From assembly GCA_050943075.1 (NCBI GenBank), contig JBMNOM010000008.1, forward strand, positions 1 through 34,948: 34,948 bases of DNA. Reading direction: 5' to 3'. Each line of letters begins with the position of its first letter. Within the stretch, counting starts at the first letter, position 1. A model generated the notes under the pieces. It ran no database searches. It was not told the DNA's origin and worked only from the letters and a program-made list of their open reading frames with translations. The translations under genes and the position numbers were made by a program. Origin of the DNA: CAJKWP01 sp050943075. Lineage in GTDB: Bacteria; Bacillota; Clostridia; Christensenellales; UBA1242. This document shows positions 9,792 to 17,066 of this stretch, one piece after another.

Positions 9792-10832
9792 ATGGAAAAA
9801 GAAGTGATTTTTATATCTGCAAAAGAAGCAGTGATAAATTTTTTTAAACAGGAATATGAAAGCTTTCCAAACAAACTATTAAATCAATTTTTAAGTTCTT
9901 TTTCACATTTAAGTTCTTATGAAGAAGAGGGTGACAAAATTAGGCCAAACATTGTTTTCACAAACAACATTGACGCTTTAATTAGGGCTGTGCCTTTAAC
10001 ATATAAGGTGCCACTTTTTGAAGACGAAAACGAAACAACTTTTAGTTTAAGAATGAAAGCACTTTTGCCATTTTGCAAAGAAGACTGGACAATATACATA
10101 AGCATTAAAGACGACCAAATTAACTATGGTGTTGTTAAAACACTTAACAGCATTAAAGAAGAATCATTTTTAAAATTGGTTTCCAAGTCTGAAGTTTTGA
10201 AACAAAAAACAGACAAAATAAGTGCAATTATTGTGGAAAGTTTTACATCCAACACTGTTGTTTTAAAATCATTAAAAGGGGAAAGATTAAACATTAACTT
10301 TTCACTTGATGTTGAAAAATTTAACAAATGGGAAGATGAAATTAAAGAGTTTGTTGAGGCAAGTTTCAGCAAATTAAGAACAACAGAAAAAAAACTAACA
10401 GAAATTAAAACAATGTATCAAAACGTGTTTGAAAAAGTGTTTAAAAACGTTCATGGCGCGTTGTGTGTTGTGGTGGATAAAGACTATGTTGACAACGGCT
10501 TTTTCTCAGATGGAATTTGGCTTAAAGAACCAATTTCTTTCAGTAAATTGTTTATGCAAAGCAAAAGCTACAGTGAAGCCAAGTTAACATCATTTTGTGA
10601 TCTTTTCATTTCCATGCTAAACTTTGACGGTATCACAATTGTGGACAACACAGGCACAATTAGAGCATACAATGTGTTTGTTGAAACCAACACAAACAAA
10701 TTGCAAAAAATAACTGGCGGAGCAAGAAAGCGCGCTGCCTACACTGTGATTAATTCAAGAAGAAGAAAAATTATGGGTGTTTATTTTCAATCAAGAGATG
10801 GCGACGTGTTCTACAAAAAAATTAAACGATAA
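9792..10832 (+). CDS. DisA/DAC-like nucleotide-sensor domain protein (DACNV-type), 346 aa
   Basis: The C-terminal 70 residues align by eye with the diadenylate-cyclase fold of DisA/CdaA. DGITIVDNTG (from Asp 279) takes the place of the catalytic DGA strand, and GGARKRAA (309-316) takes the place of GTRHRAA, followed by the RRRKIMGVYF strand. The N-terminal half has SSYEEEGDKIRP, a KALLPF helix and an INYGVVKTL strand, which recall the DACNV class of predicted sensor proteins linked to nucleotide signalling and conflict systems. DGA has become DGI and RHR has become RKR, so cyclase activity is doubtful and ligand sensing is more likely. No membrane helix or signal peptide is seen; the protein should be cytoplasmic. 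It stands alone between two terminators downstream of addBA. The domain assignment is from memory of the family pattern. Confidence 0.6.
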   Translation: MEKEVIFISAKEAVINFFKQEYESFPNKLLNQFLSSFSHLSSYEEEGDKIRPNIVFTNNIDALIRAVPLTYKVPLFEDENETTFSLRMKALLPFCKEDWTIYISIKDDQINYGVVKTLNSIKEESFLKLVSKSEVLKQKTDKISAIIVESFTSNTVVLKSLKGERLNINFSLDVEKFNKWEDEIKEFVEASFSKLRTTEKKLTEIKTMYQNVFEKVFKNVHGALCVVVDKDYVDNGFFSDGIWLKEPISFSKLFMQSKSYSEAKLTSFCDLFISMLNFDGITIVDNTGTIRAYNVFVETNTNKLQKITGGARKRAAYTVINSRRRKIMGVYFQSRDGDVFYKKIKR

Positions 10833-10905
10833 TTAAAAAAAACTTAAGCAATAAGGGTGTTAAAAGTTAAATAAAAAAATAATAAAATTTTTTAAAAACA
10901 AAAAG

Positions 10906-10930
10906 AACGGCTTTGATAAGCCGTTTTTTT
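10906..10930. terminator. Bidirectional intrinsic terminator
   Basis: Perfect 8-bp stem AACGGCTT (10906-10913) / AAGCCGTT (10918-10925) with a TGAT loop. T-run follows on the plus strand and A-run precedes, so it can stop both the plus gene ending at 10832 and the minus gene ending at 10978. Confidence 0.88.
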
Positions 10931-10977
10931 GTTTCTTATTTTATTTTTTTGTCTTAAATTAAACTATTATGTTGTTT

Positions 10978-12033
10978 TTACCAAACTTTGTCGTTTTTAA
11001 TTTTAACTTTAATAATGATTATAAGCCCAATTCCCATCACCAAAATCAACCCGCCAGTGAAAGCAATAACTTCAAGTGTGCGGTCAATTTTAATCACCAA
11101 ATTAATTTGGTCGGAGTTAATTTCAGGTTCGTTTGGTTCGCTGTATCGTGCGTAAATTGTGTAGGAAGCATATTGCGTTGGTTCAAACAAAAATGTTCTT
11201 CCGCCATATTGAACAGGGTTTGTATAACCTTTGATATACCATTTTATGTTTGCAATGTCATTTGAATCGTCAACATTTGTTATAGTGAAAAGATAGTTTT
11301 TGAAACCAAGTGAGTTGTTTTGTTGTTCTGAAAGTGAAAGTTTTAATTCTGTTAATGGTTTGTGTTTTGTTGTGAAGGTGAAAATGTCGGAGTAAAATTC
11401 GCCAACTTTTGCAACAAAACTGTATGAGCCAGGAAGAATTGGTGTAAATGTGAATTCTTCTGGAATTGCTTGCAATGGCAAGCTGATGAATTTATTGTTA
11501 ATGTCAAGTTTAAACCAAGAAACAGGCTGGTTATTTGGGTTTTCAACATACATTTCAAAACGTGTAAAGCTTTCGCTGTATTCTTGCACTTGTGGTGTTA
11601 TGTTAATAATTGTCACAGGAGAAGAACTCTTTTTGAAAAGAATTGTAAATGTTGCAAAAACTGCTGGATTTTCTTCAATTTGTGCTTTAATCGCCCATGT
11701 TGTGTCTGCTGTTATGTTAGCGTAGTCTTCTTTAACAAAAGTGAGAGTTGACTTTTTGCCAAAAGCACTATATTTGGCGCTTGGCACACTTGAGTTATTC
11801 ACAAACCAAACAACATTTGTGCCAGAGAAGGCAACTGTGTCGGAAACTGTTGCAACAAGTGAAAATTGTGTTTGGCTGTTTTCCAAGTTAACAAAAGATG
11901 TGCCTGTGATAATAATGTCTTCATTTTCCGCAGCAAAAACAACATTTTGCCCGCTGTTTATTTTCAAAGCAAAAACAAGGCCAAAGCATAAAAAACTTGT
12001 TAAAAGCAAAAATGATATAAACTTTTTCTTCAT
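10978..12033 (-). CDS. Secreted, C-terminally membrane-anchored Ig-like surface protein
   Basis: Unrecognised protein of 351 residues. A signal peptide (residues 1 to about 34: basic MKKK, hydrophobic core, then NVVFAAE as likely cleavage site) leads a 280-residue external region of alternating beta strands. Repeated phrases such as VVWFVNNSSVP, VSWFKLDINN and IKWYIKGYT suggest three Ig/PKD-like modules each carrying a conserved Trp. A single hydrophobic helix (about 322-343) and a short basic tail (KVKIKNDKVW) form a type-I membrane anchor rather than an LPXTG sortase site. It is monocistronic on the minus strand, closed by the terminator at 10906-10930. No Shine-Dalgarno precedes the ATG; a promoter-like TGGTAAATT ends six bases upstream. 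Likely an envelope or adhesion-type protein, function unknown. Confidence 0.75.
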   Translation of the reverse strand: MKKKFISFLLLTSFLCFGLVFALKINSGQNVVFAAENEDIIITGTSFVNLENSQTQFSLVATVSDTVAFSGTNVVWFVNNSSVPSAKYSAFGKKSTLTFVKEDYANITADTTWAIKAQIEENPAVFATFTILFKKSSSPVTIINITPQVQEYSESFTRFEMYVENPNNQPVSWFKLDINNKFISLPLQAIPEEFTFTPILPGSYSFVAKVGEFYSDIFTFTTKHKPLTELKLSLSEQQNNSLGFKNYLFTITNVDDSNDIANIKWYIKGYTNPVQYGGRTFLFEPTQYASYTIYARYSEPNEPEINSDQINLVIKIDRTLEVIAFTGGLILVMGIGLIIIIKVKIKNDKVW

Positions 12034-12039
12034 ACTATT

Positions 12040-12048
12040 AATTTACCA
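12040..12048 (-). promoter_or_regulatory. Extended -10 giving a leaderless start for the minus-strand surface gene
   Basis: On the minus strand TGG (12048-12046) followed by TAAATT (12045-12040) forms an extended -10 that ends six bases before the ATG at 12033. The -35 is not clear and no ribosome site is present. Confidence 0.4.
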
Positions 12049-12214
12049 CAAAAAACAAAAAAATAAAAATATTTTTATGTAAATTAAAATTAATGTAATA
12101 TTTGTTTAATTTAATTAAAAAATCAAGGTTTTGCATTGCAATTAAATAATTATTTTTTTGCGTAAATTAAACACAAAAAATTAACCATCTTTTTGTCAGT
12201 TTGCCCACTTTTAT

Positions 12215-12244
12215 TTTCAAGATTTTTTTGAAATATGATATAAT
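12215..12244 (+). promoter_or_regulatory. tmk promoter with extended -10
   Basis: TATAAT at 12239-12244 preceded by TG at 12236-12237 (TGATATAAT, identical to the ftsH and gmk promoters). TTTCAA at 12215-12220 is the best -35, with an 18-base spacer. The ribosome site TAGGAG follows at about 12256-12261. Confidence 0.65.
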
Positions 12245-12267
12245 AATTATATACTTAGGAGAACAAA

Positions 12268-12942
12268 ATGAAAGGCAAATTAATTGTTATTGAAGGCACA
12301 GATTGCTCGGGGAAACAAACACAATCTGAAAGGCTTACAAAGTTTTTAAATGATAATGGAATTAAAGCAGTTAAATTCCAATTTCCAAGATACGATACCC
12401 CAACTGGCAAAATTTTGGGCGGGCCATACCTTGGCAAAGCATCAATTGGAGAGGGTTTTTTTCCAGAAGGCGCCCCAAACGTGCCTGCTGTTGTGGCATC
12501 ACTTTACTTTGCTGCCGACAGAGTTTACAATGTTAAAGACATAACAAGCAACTTGGAAAATGGCGTTTGTGTTGTTTTGGACAGATATGTGGAATCCAAC
12601 ATGGCTTTTCAAGGCGGCAAAATTTTTGACGAAAATGAAAGAAAAGAAATGTTTGAGTTTTTAATGAATTTGGAATACAACTTGTTAAAACTTCCGCGTC
12701 CAGACTTAAAAGTGTTTTTATACATGCCTTATGAAAGCGCTTGCGAGTTAAAAAAGAATCGCCCAGAGAGAGAAGATCAACACGAAATGGACGAAAATAT
12801 TTTGAAGAATGCAGAAAAAGCATACAAGGAAATTGCCAGCCTTTACAACTTTGAAACAGTTAATTGCACAGAAGGAAAAAGAATTAAAACAATTGATGAA
12901 ATTGCAACTGAACTTTCTGGCGTTGTTATGAAATGCTTTTAA
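12268..12942 (+). CDS. tmk: Thymidylate kinase
   Basis: Phosphorylates dTMP to dTDP with ATP, the last committed step to dTTP. The P-loop GTDCSGKQTQ sits at residues 10-19, the nucleotide-binding DRY motif at 105-107 is followed by VESNMAFQGGK, and the lid region is Arg-rich (KNRPEREDQHE). The P-loop has GKQT rather than the common GKTT, a variant I associate with some Firmicute thymidylate kinase-like proteins; deoxynucleoside kinase activity on a related substrate cannot be excluded. At 224 residues it is slightly longer than the E. coli enzyme (213) because of an insertion after PRYDTPTGKI. It has its own promoter and a strong ribosome site. Its last 17 bases overlap the end of the convergent ferritin-like gene. 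Confidence 0.9.
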   Translation: MKGKLIVIEGTDCSGKQTQSERLTKFLNDNGIKAVKFQFPRYDTPTGKILGGPYLGKASIGEGFFPEGAPNVPAVVASLYFAADRVYNVKDITSNLENGVCVVLDRYVESNMAFQGGKIFDENERKEMFEFLMNLEYNLLKLPRPDLKVFLYMPYESACELKKNRPEREDQHEMDENILKNAEKAYKEIASLYNFETVNCTEGKRIKTIDEIATELSGVVMKCF

Positions 12943-13414
12943 GCTCCTCTTTTAAAGCATTAAGCATTTCTTGCTCGTCCTTTAAAATTAAATTTAAAAC
13001 ATTTTTCACTTGAACATCATCAATTTTGGAAATTGTTGTCTTATAGTCGATTATTGTTTTTTGTTTAAGTTCAATGTTAAGCCAAAGCATTTGTTTAACA
13101 TCTTTAACATAATCAAGCCATCGGCCAGAAAGCCAAAGGCCTTTGTTGTCGGTTAAAACAGGGTCGCCACCCAGTGCCACAATTGCTTCGCTTAAAAGTT
13201 TAATGTGAAAAAGTTCATCATTTGCTAATTTGGAAAAAAAAGAAGAAAAGCGGTTTCCAAAAACGCTTAAAACATTTGCCTGATATGACAGTTGCAAAAA
13301 ACTGACAATTTTTCCTTCCTTGCCGCAAAACAAGTTTTGCACAAGGCCAAGATAATAACTGTTGTGCTTAATTCGCGACAGTTTTGGATAGGAGGCTTTG
13401 AATGAATTTTCCAT
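12926..13414 (-). CDS. Ferritin-like protein with degenerate metal site
   Basis: A 162-residue four-helix protein resembling the clostridial ferritin/manganese-catalase-like family (YPKL start, helix-2 ANDELFHIKLL, ALGGDP turn, SGRWLDYV, and the final DEQEM helix). Helix-2 keeps the ExxH pair. Three positions that are normally ligands appear changed: the helix-1 Glu (family SELTAI) aligns with GKIV, the helix-3 Glu aligns with Lys, and the final His of DExxH aligns with Met. A working di-metal centre is therefore unlikely, and a structural or regulatory role is possible. The start is taken as ATG 13414 rather than TTG 13417. No Shine-Dalgarno; a promoter lies 7 bases upstream. It is convergent with tmk (17-base overlap) and divergent from the RNHCP gene. 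Confidence 0.7.
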   Translation of the reverse strand: MENSFKASYPKLSRIKHNSYYLGLVQNLFCGKEGKIVSFLQLSYQANVLSVFGNRFSSFFSKLANDELFHIKLLSEAIVALGGDPVLTDNKGLWLSGRWLDYVKDVKQMLWLNIELKQKTIIDYKTTISKIDDVQVKNVLNLILKDEQEMLNALKEELKSIS

Positions 13415-13421
13415 CAATAAT

Positions 13422-13451
13422 GTTATATGTAAACAAAAATTTGTTTGTTAA
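13422..13451 (-). promoter_or_regulatory. Promoter for leaderless ferritin-like gene
   Basis: On the minus strand TTAACA (13451-13446), an 18-base spacer, and TATAAC (13427-13422). Seven bases then lead directly to the ATG at 13414. The spacer contains the inverted repeat at 13431-13446 and the whole element overlaps the plus-strand promoter. Confidence 0.6.
13431..13446. repeat. Inverted repeat in divergent promoter region
   Basis: AAACAAA (13431-13437) and TTTGTTT (13440-13446) are perfect 7-bp arms around two bases. It lies between the -35 and -10 of the minus-strand promoter and upstream of the plus-strand extended -10 TGTTAAAAT (13446-13454), an operator-like position for controlling both genes. 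Confidence 0.4.
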
Positions 13452-13454
13452 AAT
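13446..13454 (+). promoter_or_regulatory. Extended -10 for RNHCP gene
   Basis: TGTTAAAAT at 13446-13454 matches the extended -10 also seen before addB. The predicted transcript would begin about seven bases before the ATG at 13467, so the purine-rich AAAAGGAAA would be only partly in the mRNA. Confidence 0.35.
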
Positions 13455-13466
13455 TAAAAGGAAATT

Positions 13467-13772
13467 ATGAAAACATTTTCAAAAAACGATCAAAACTTTA
13501 TATGTCTAAACTGCAAAAAAGAAGTGAGTAAATTGGGCTATTCATCCAGAAACCATTGCCCATATTGTTTGCATTCACTTCATGTTGATGTAAACCCAGG
13601 TGACAGGGCAAGCGATTGCAAGGGTGTTTTAGAGCCAGTTTTCATTGAAACAAACTCCCAAAAAGGCTACATCATTAATTTCAAATGTAAAAAATGCGGA
13701 AAAGTTGTTAGAAACAAAGCCGCAGCAGACGATAGCATTAAAGCCATTTTGGATGTTAGCCGCAAAGCGTAA
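13467..13772 (+). CDS. RNHCP-domain zinc protein
   Basis: A 101-residue protein named for the conserved RNHCPYCLHSLHVD stretch, seen here at about residues 28-41, followed by PGDRASDCKG. Four CxxC or CxxxC-type pairs (CLNCK, HCPYC, the Cys of DCKG, KCKKCGK) can build one or two zinc sites. The family is widespread in Firmicutes and Actinobacteria and its function is not established; RNA or nucleic-acid contact is a reasonable guess from the zinc-ribbon form. It is divergent from the ferritin-like gene across a 52-base region with overlapping promoters, and is followed by a terminator. Confidence 0.88.
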   Translation: MKTFSKNDQNFICLNCKKEVSKLGYSSRNHCPYCLHSLHVDVNPGDRASDCKGVLEPVFIETNSQKGYIINFKCKKCGKVVRNKAAADDSIKAILDVSRKA

Positions 13773-13849
13773 TTTTGAGGTGTTGCAGTTTTACAAAGAA
13801 CAAAAACAACAAAAAAAATTTAAAAAGCAAACAAACTACAAAATAAAAC

Positions 13850-13882
13850 AAAATGGCCAACCAAGGGCTATTTTATTTTTTT
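13850..13882 (+). terminator. Intrinsic terminator after RNHCP gene
   Basis: Stem AAAATGGCC (13850-13858) pairs with GGCTATTTT (13866-13874), with one G-T pair and a seven-base loop, followed by ATTTTTTT. Confidence 0.7.
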
Positions 13883-13932
13883 GCCATAGAAAGCAAAAGA
13901 ATTAAAATTAAAGTGTTAAAAAGGAGAGGAGA

Positions 13933-14814
13933 ATGAAAAAACATTTTTTATTATCATCAATGGCAATTCTTATGCTTTTAAGTGCTGTTTTGCTGACAAG
14001 TTGCGGAGCAAAAGAGTTAAAGCTGGAAAGCAACATTAAAGAACAAATTTTAATTTCAGAAGCGCATTTTGCAGATGTTGTTTACGCAAAAACCGGGCAG
14101 GTTGATTTTAACACCAACACATCGCCAGACTATATTCTAGACGACAAAATTTTTGCTAAAGTTGCAACAGAAGTTGAAGACACAATTAACAAGCTTAAAA
14201 TTGGCGAGGCGTTATATTCGGCAGGAGTTGATGTTGAAGTTTTAGTTAATCCAGTTTCAAAAGTAATTCGGCCAGCTTTTAAAGTGGAAGAAAACATTTT
14301 GTATGTTTCAAGTTTAATTGTGTTTTTAAATTTGGATAATCATGGCAAAACAATGTTAAGTTTTCCAGAAAATGCCATAAGCCCAATCACAATTGATTTA
14401 TATGAAAATAACTTAAGTTTAAATGCAAACGTAAAGTCAAGAAAACCTGAAACACTTTTTGAAGTGAGCCGCCTTGAACTTGAATATAACTTTCAAAGTG
14501 ACAACCCAAACAACGAGTTTTTTGTTGAACTTTTTAACCGCTGGGAAAACATTGCACCATCTCTTTCTGTTTTAATTTCAACTGTTGCAAATCCTGGGAA
14601 GGTTAACCAAAGCAGTTCGTATAAATTTGAAAACCCAACCAAACCAAGTGGGGAAGAAAAGAATGGCGTTATGTTTTTTCCAGGACACAATGGCGGGGAG
14701 GATTACACATCAACAACGCCGTCAAATCATAAATTAATTTACACAATTTATGTGCCAGAACTTGGCTCGAGAAGAATTACGGTTAATTTTGAAAACACAT
14801 TCACTCCAGCGTGA
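13933..14814 (+). CDS. Hypothetical lipoprotein
   Basis: A 293-residue protein with a textbook lipoprotein signal: basic MKKH, hydrophobic helix, and lipobox LLTSC with the lipidated Cys at 24 followed by Gly-Ala. The mature part is beta-rich, contains no further Cys, and ends with YVPELGSRRITVNFENTF, which looks like a terminal beta-sandwich strand. No family recognised. It has a strong ribosome site (AAGGAGAGG). It is the first of three consecutive plus-strand envelope genes, each with its own start signals. It should be attached to the outer face of the cytoplasmic membrane. Confidence 0.82.
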   Translation: MKKHFLLSSMAILMLLSAVLLTSCGAKELKLESNIKEQILISEAHFADVVYAKTGQVDFNTNTSPDYILDDKIFAKVATEVEDTINKLKIGEALYSAGVDVEVLVNPVSKVIRPAFKVEENILYVSSLIVFLNLDNHGKTMLSFPENAISPITIDLYENNLSLNANVKSRKPETLFEVSRLELEYNFQSDNPNNEFFVELFNRWENIAPSLSVLISTVANPGKVNQSSSYKFENPTKPSGEEKNGVMFFPGHNGGEDYTSTTPSNHKLIYTIYVPELGSRRITVNFENTFTPA

Positions 14815-14871
14815 GTTTTGGCGTTTGATTAATTTGAAATTTATAATAAAAAATAAAATTCTCACATAATT

Positions 14872-14899
14872 TTGAAAATTTGTTTTAATGTGCTACTAT
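14872..14899 (+). promoter_or_regulatory. Promoter of DUF898 gene
   Basis: TTGAAA at 14872-14877, 16-base spacer ending in TGC, and TACTAT at 14894-14899. This is another extended -10. The ribosome site GGAGGGGG follows almost at once, so the leader is very short. Confidence 0.55.
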
Positions 14900-14916
14900 A
14901 AAAAAGGAGGGGGAAG

Positions 14917-15246
14917 ATGAAGGAATCAAAATTTACTGGTGGAGTGCTTGAAATGATTGGTTATGAAATTTTGATTTCACTTGCCACTGCATTAACTTTT
15001 GGGCTTGCTTTTCCATTTGTTGTGGCTTTATATTTAAGATGGGAGGCGCGAAACACATTTATTGAAGGTCGCCAGCTTGAATTTGTTGGAAGTGGCAGTG
15101 AATTGTTTGCAAAATATATTATTTGGCTTCTTTTAACTTTTATTACATTTGGCATTTATGGTTTTTGGCTTAGAGTTAAATTTTTGCAGTGGAAAACTGC
15201 AAACACGCGCCTTGCAGGCCAAAATACAATTATTGTTGAAGGATAA
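14917..15246 (+). CDS. DUF898/YjgN-like small membrane protein
   Basis: A 109-residue protein with two hydrophobic segments (about 18-41 and 65-88). The first is followed by RWEARNTFIEGRQLEFVGSG and the second ends FGIYGFWLRVKFLQWKTANT, a pattern typical of DUF898 proteins, which normally carry several such units. This is a minimal version. The ribosome site AAGGAGGGGG is among the strongest in the window. Function is unknown in the family. It sits between a lipoprotein and another small membrane protein, which supports an envelope role. Confidence 0.75.
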   Translation: MKESKFTGGVLEMIGYEILISLATALTFGLAFPFVVALYLRWEARNTFIEGRQLEFVGSGSELFAKYIIWLLLTFITFGIYGFWLRVKFLQWKTANTRLAGQNTIIVEG

Positions 15247-15251
15247 AAATT

Positions 15252-15265
15252 TGCTTAATTAAGCA
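15252..15265. repeat. 14-bp perfect palindrome between envelope genes
   Basis: TGCTTAATTAAGCA lies six bases after the DUF898 stop and about 17 bases before the next ATG. It has no T-run, so it is not a terminator. It could be a repressor site or an mRNA-processing hairpin; chance is possible in AT-rich DNA. Confidence 0.35.
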
Positions 15266-15282
15266 TTAAATGAAGGTGTGAT

Positions 15283-15900
15283 ATGGAAGAAAAAGATTTT
15301 GAAAAAGAAAACCAATCTTTGATTGAAGAAAAAGTTAAAGAAACAAAACCCACTTTGCAAAAAAATAAACTTTTTGCGCAAGAAAATGTGGAAGTGGAAG
15401 AAAGAGTTGAGGATGTGACAGCAGTTGTTAACCCAACAATTCAACCAACAGAAAGGAAAAGAAAAAAGAAGAACAAAATTAAAAAACAAAGAACAGTGTT
15501 TGATAAACTGGGCATTTTGTTTGTGGTTTTAAGCATAATTAGTTTGCTAATTGGGCTTATGCCACTTGCTGCCGCAATTGTGATTGCCATTTATGCAGTT
15601 TTATTGTTTGCATTTGCTGCCTTTACTCTCTTTTTAATTTTGCTTAACAAAGAGTTTCAAGAAAAATTTAAAATTGACCAAAACCCACTTCTTAATTTTG
15701 CGTTTGATGTCATTGCGCCAATTTCAAAATATCTTTTCTTGGGGGCTGGTGTTTTTGCTGTTCTTGCCGCGGTTATGTTTGGCGTTTCCAAAACAAAATA
15801 CGACAAAGTTGCAAAAGTTGTGCTTTGTTCAATTTTGGCGGCGGTGTCAATTGCGCTTTCAGTTTTTGTTTTCTCTGGCGTAATTAAACCAATAAGTTAA
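15283..15900 (+). CDS. Hypothetical four-helix membrane protein with charged N-terminal domain
   Basis: A 205-residue protein not assigned to a family. Residues 1-50 are acidic (MEEKDFEKEN, EVEERVED), residues 56-70 are strongly basic (ERKRKKKNKIKKQR), then four hydrophobic helices follow (about 75-95, 97-121, 143-165, 177-199). The basic patch before the first helix predicts a cytoplasmic N-terminus. The ribosome site is AAGGTG, 8 bases before the ATG. It is 36 bases downstream of the DUF898 gene with the TGCTTAATTAAGCA palindrome between them, and is closed by a strong terminator. Confidence 0.75.
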   Translation: MEEKDFEKENQSLIEEKVKETKPTLQKNKLFAQENVEVEERVEDVTAVVNPTIQPTERKRKKKNKIKKQRTVFDKLGILFVVLSIISLLIGLMPLAAAIVIAIYAVLLFAFAAFTLFLILLNKEFQEKFKIDQNPLLNFAFDVIAPISKYLFLGAGVFAVLAAVMFGVSKTKYDKVAKVVLCSILAAVSIALSVFVFSGVIKPIS

Positions 15901-15934
15901 AAAATAATAAAAATAAAAATCTTAATAAAAAAAT

Positions 15935-15966
15935 AAAAAACTCTTAATTTTCTTAAGAGTTTTTTG
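15935..15966. terminator. Bidirectional intrinsic terminator
   Basis: ACTCTTAA (15940-15947) pairs with TTAAGAGT (15953-15960) around a five-base loop, with A-run before and T-run after. It separates convergent genes ending at 15900 (plus) and 16002 (minus). Confidence 0.85.
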
Positions 15967-16001
15967 TTTTTACTTGATTTTATTTGTCATTAAAATTATG
16001 C

Positions 16002-16946
16002 TTATTCTTTTCCTCTACCATTATTATTGTGAATTCGGGCCGGGCTTTTAATTTTTATTGGATGTTCTCTTTTTCTTTCTCTCACAGGCTCTTTAACCGG
16101 CTCTGGTTGTGTCACTTGTTCTGGCTCTTTAATTGGCCCGGGGGCTTTAGTTTGTTGTGGTTGTTGGTTTAGTGAGGCAACTTGAGAAATTTCGTTTTTA
16201 AAACTTTCAAACCCGCGTGAAATTGACTCGAACATTTTTGTAATGTCAAGCAAATTATCATCAGCTTTATCGCGATCGGCTTTATTGTCAATAAGGTTGT
16301 GCACATTTTCCAAGTAATTGAAGAATTTTGGCGAAGGAGTTTTTTCTTTTTGTTTTGCCCTCATCATATTTTCAATTTGCGCTTGGCGAATGAGGTTTTG
16401 AATTATAACATTTTTTTGAAATTCTTTTTGATATGCTTCTTCCAAAAGTTCGCTTAATTTTCTGTTAATTCCACTGATGTTTTTATATGCTTGTGTCACG
16501 TCAATTTTTCTGTCTTTTAATTGTCCAATTGAAATCTCAAGCATTTTTTGACGCATTTCCAAAAAAAGCAAAATGTCTTTAATTTGAGGCTCGATGTTGG
16601 CTTCTTTAAAATTTGCAAATTCGCCTTTTTCAAGCCTTTTTTTAAGTTCGGTAATCATTTCTTTGTTGCGTTTGGTTGCAAGTGTGAAGGCATCAAAAAC
16701 AGATTTTGGGTCTTTCGACAAAAACTCTGGAAATTTTTCTTCTGGTTTATATCTTGCATTTTCAAGATATTTTTCAATGAAATCTAAATCAAGTGAAAAA
16801 TCATCGCCCAAAGGATTCCACTTAAACTTGGCATAAGCTTCCCCAAGCAAAGGGTTGTGAAGGCTTAACGCATTAAAAACATCGTAATTAATGTCGGTTT
16901 CTTTGCTCTCTGTAATAAATTCTTCTTGCATCATTTTTAATTCCAT
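16002..16946 (-). CDS. Hypothetical cytoplasmic coiled-coil protein with Pro-rich basic tail
   Basis: A 314-residue protein with no signal peptide or membrane helix. Residues about 95-210 are helical and highly charged (for example KRNKEMITELKKRLEKG, INRKLSELLEEAYQKEFQK), consistent with coiled coil. The last 55 residues change to a Pro/Glu/Lys/Arg-rich linker (PGPIKEPEQVTQPEPVKEP) ending in a basic, probably disordered KSPARIHNNNGRGKE. No family recognised. The ATG has an AAGGAAA ribosome site. It is divergent from rubrerythrin and convergent with the four-helix membrane gene. A scaffold or nucleic-acid-tethering role would fit the tail but is speculation. Confidence 0.75.
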   Translation of the reverse strand: MELKMMQEEFITESKETDINYDVFNALSLHNPLLGEAYAKFKWNPLGDDFSLDLDFIEKYLENARYKPEEKFPEFLSKDPKSVFDAFTLATKRNKEMITELKKRLEKGEFANFKEANIEPQIKDILLFLEMRQKMLEISIGQLKDRKIDVTQAYKNISGINRKLSELLEEAYQKEFQKNVIIQNLIRQAQIENMMRAKQKEKTPSPKFFNYLENVHNLIDNKADRDKADDNLLDITKMFESISRGFESFKNEISQVASLNQQPQQTKAPGPIKEPEQVTQPEPVKEPVRERKREHPIKIKSPARIHNNNGRGKE

Positions 16947-16963
16947 AAGTTTTCCTTAACTTT

Positions 16964-16993
16964 AAGATACCAAAAATAAAACACAAAAGTCAA
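16964..16993 (-). promoter_or_regulatory. Promoter of the coiled-coil gene (minus)
   Basis: On the minus strand TTGACT (16993-16988) and TATCTT (16969-16964) with an 18-base spacer. It is back to back with the rubrerythrin promoter. Confidence 0.55.
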
Positions 16994-17011
16994 TAGAACA
17001 GGCAAATTAAC

Positions 17012-17040
17012 TTGACTTAACTTTTTTACATTACTATACT
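17012..17040 (+). promoter_or_regulatory. Strong promoter of rubrerythrin-dtd
   Basis: TTGACT at 17012-17017, exactly 17 bases, TATACT at 17035-17040: 10 of 12 consensus positions. Start of transcription is expected near 17047 and the ribosome site AAAAGGAGAT lies at 17051-17060. Confidence 0.8.
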
Positions 17041-17066
17041 TATCGTTGTTAAAAGGAGATATAAAA

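Noticed and set aside
11450..12082. Three plus-strand open frames of 90-113 codons
   Set aside because: All lie antisense to the minus-strand surface protein, which has a signal peptide, anchor and promoter; the plus frames have no ribosome site.
12034..12267. Searched the AT-rich gap before tmk for a riboswitch or RNA gene
   Set aside because: Only short palindromes such as TTGCATTGCAA; no conserved RNA structure recognisable. The only support is the tmk promoter.
13645..13905. 86-codon open frame overlapping the RNHCP gene
   Set aside because: Out of frame with a well-supported zinc protein, no ribosome site, Lys/Gln-rich from A-runs, and it crosses the terminator.
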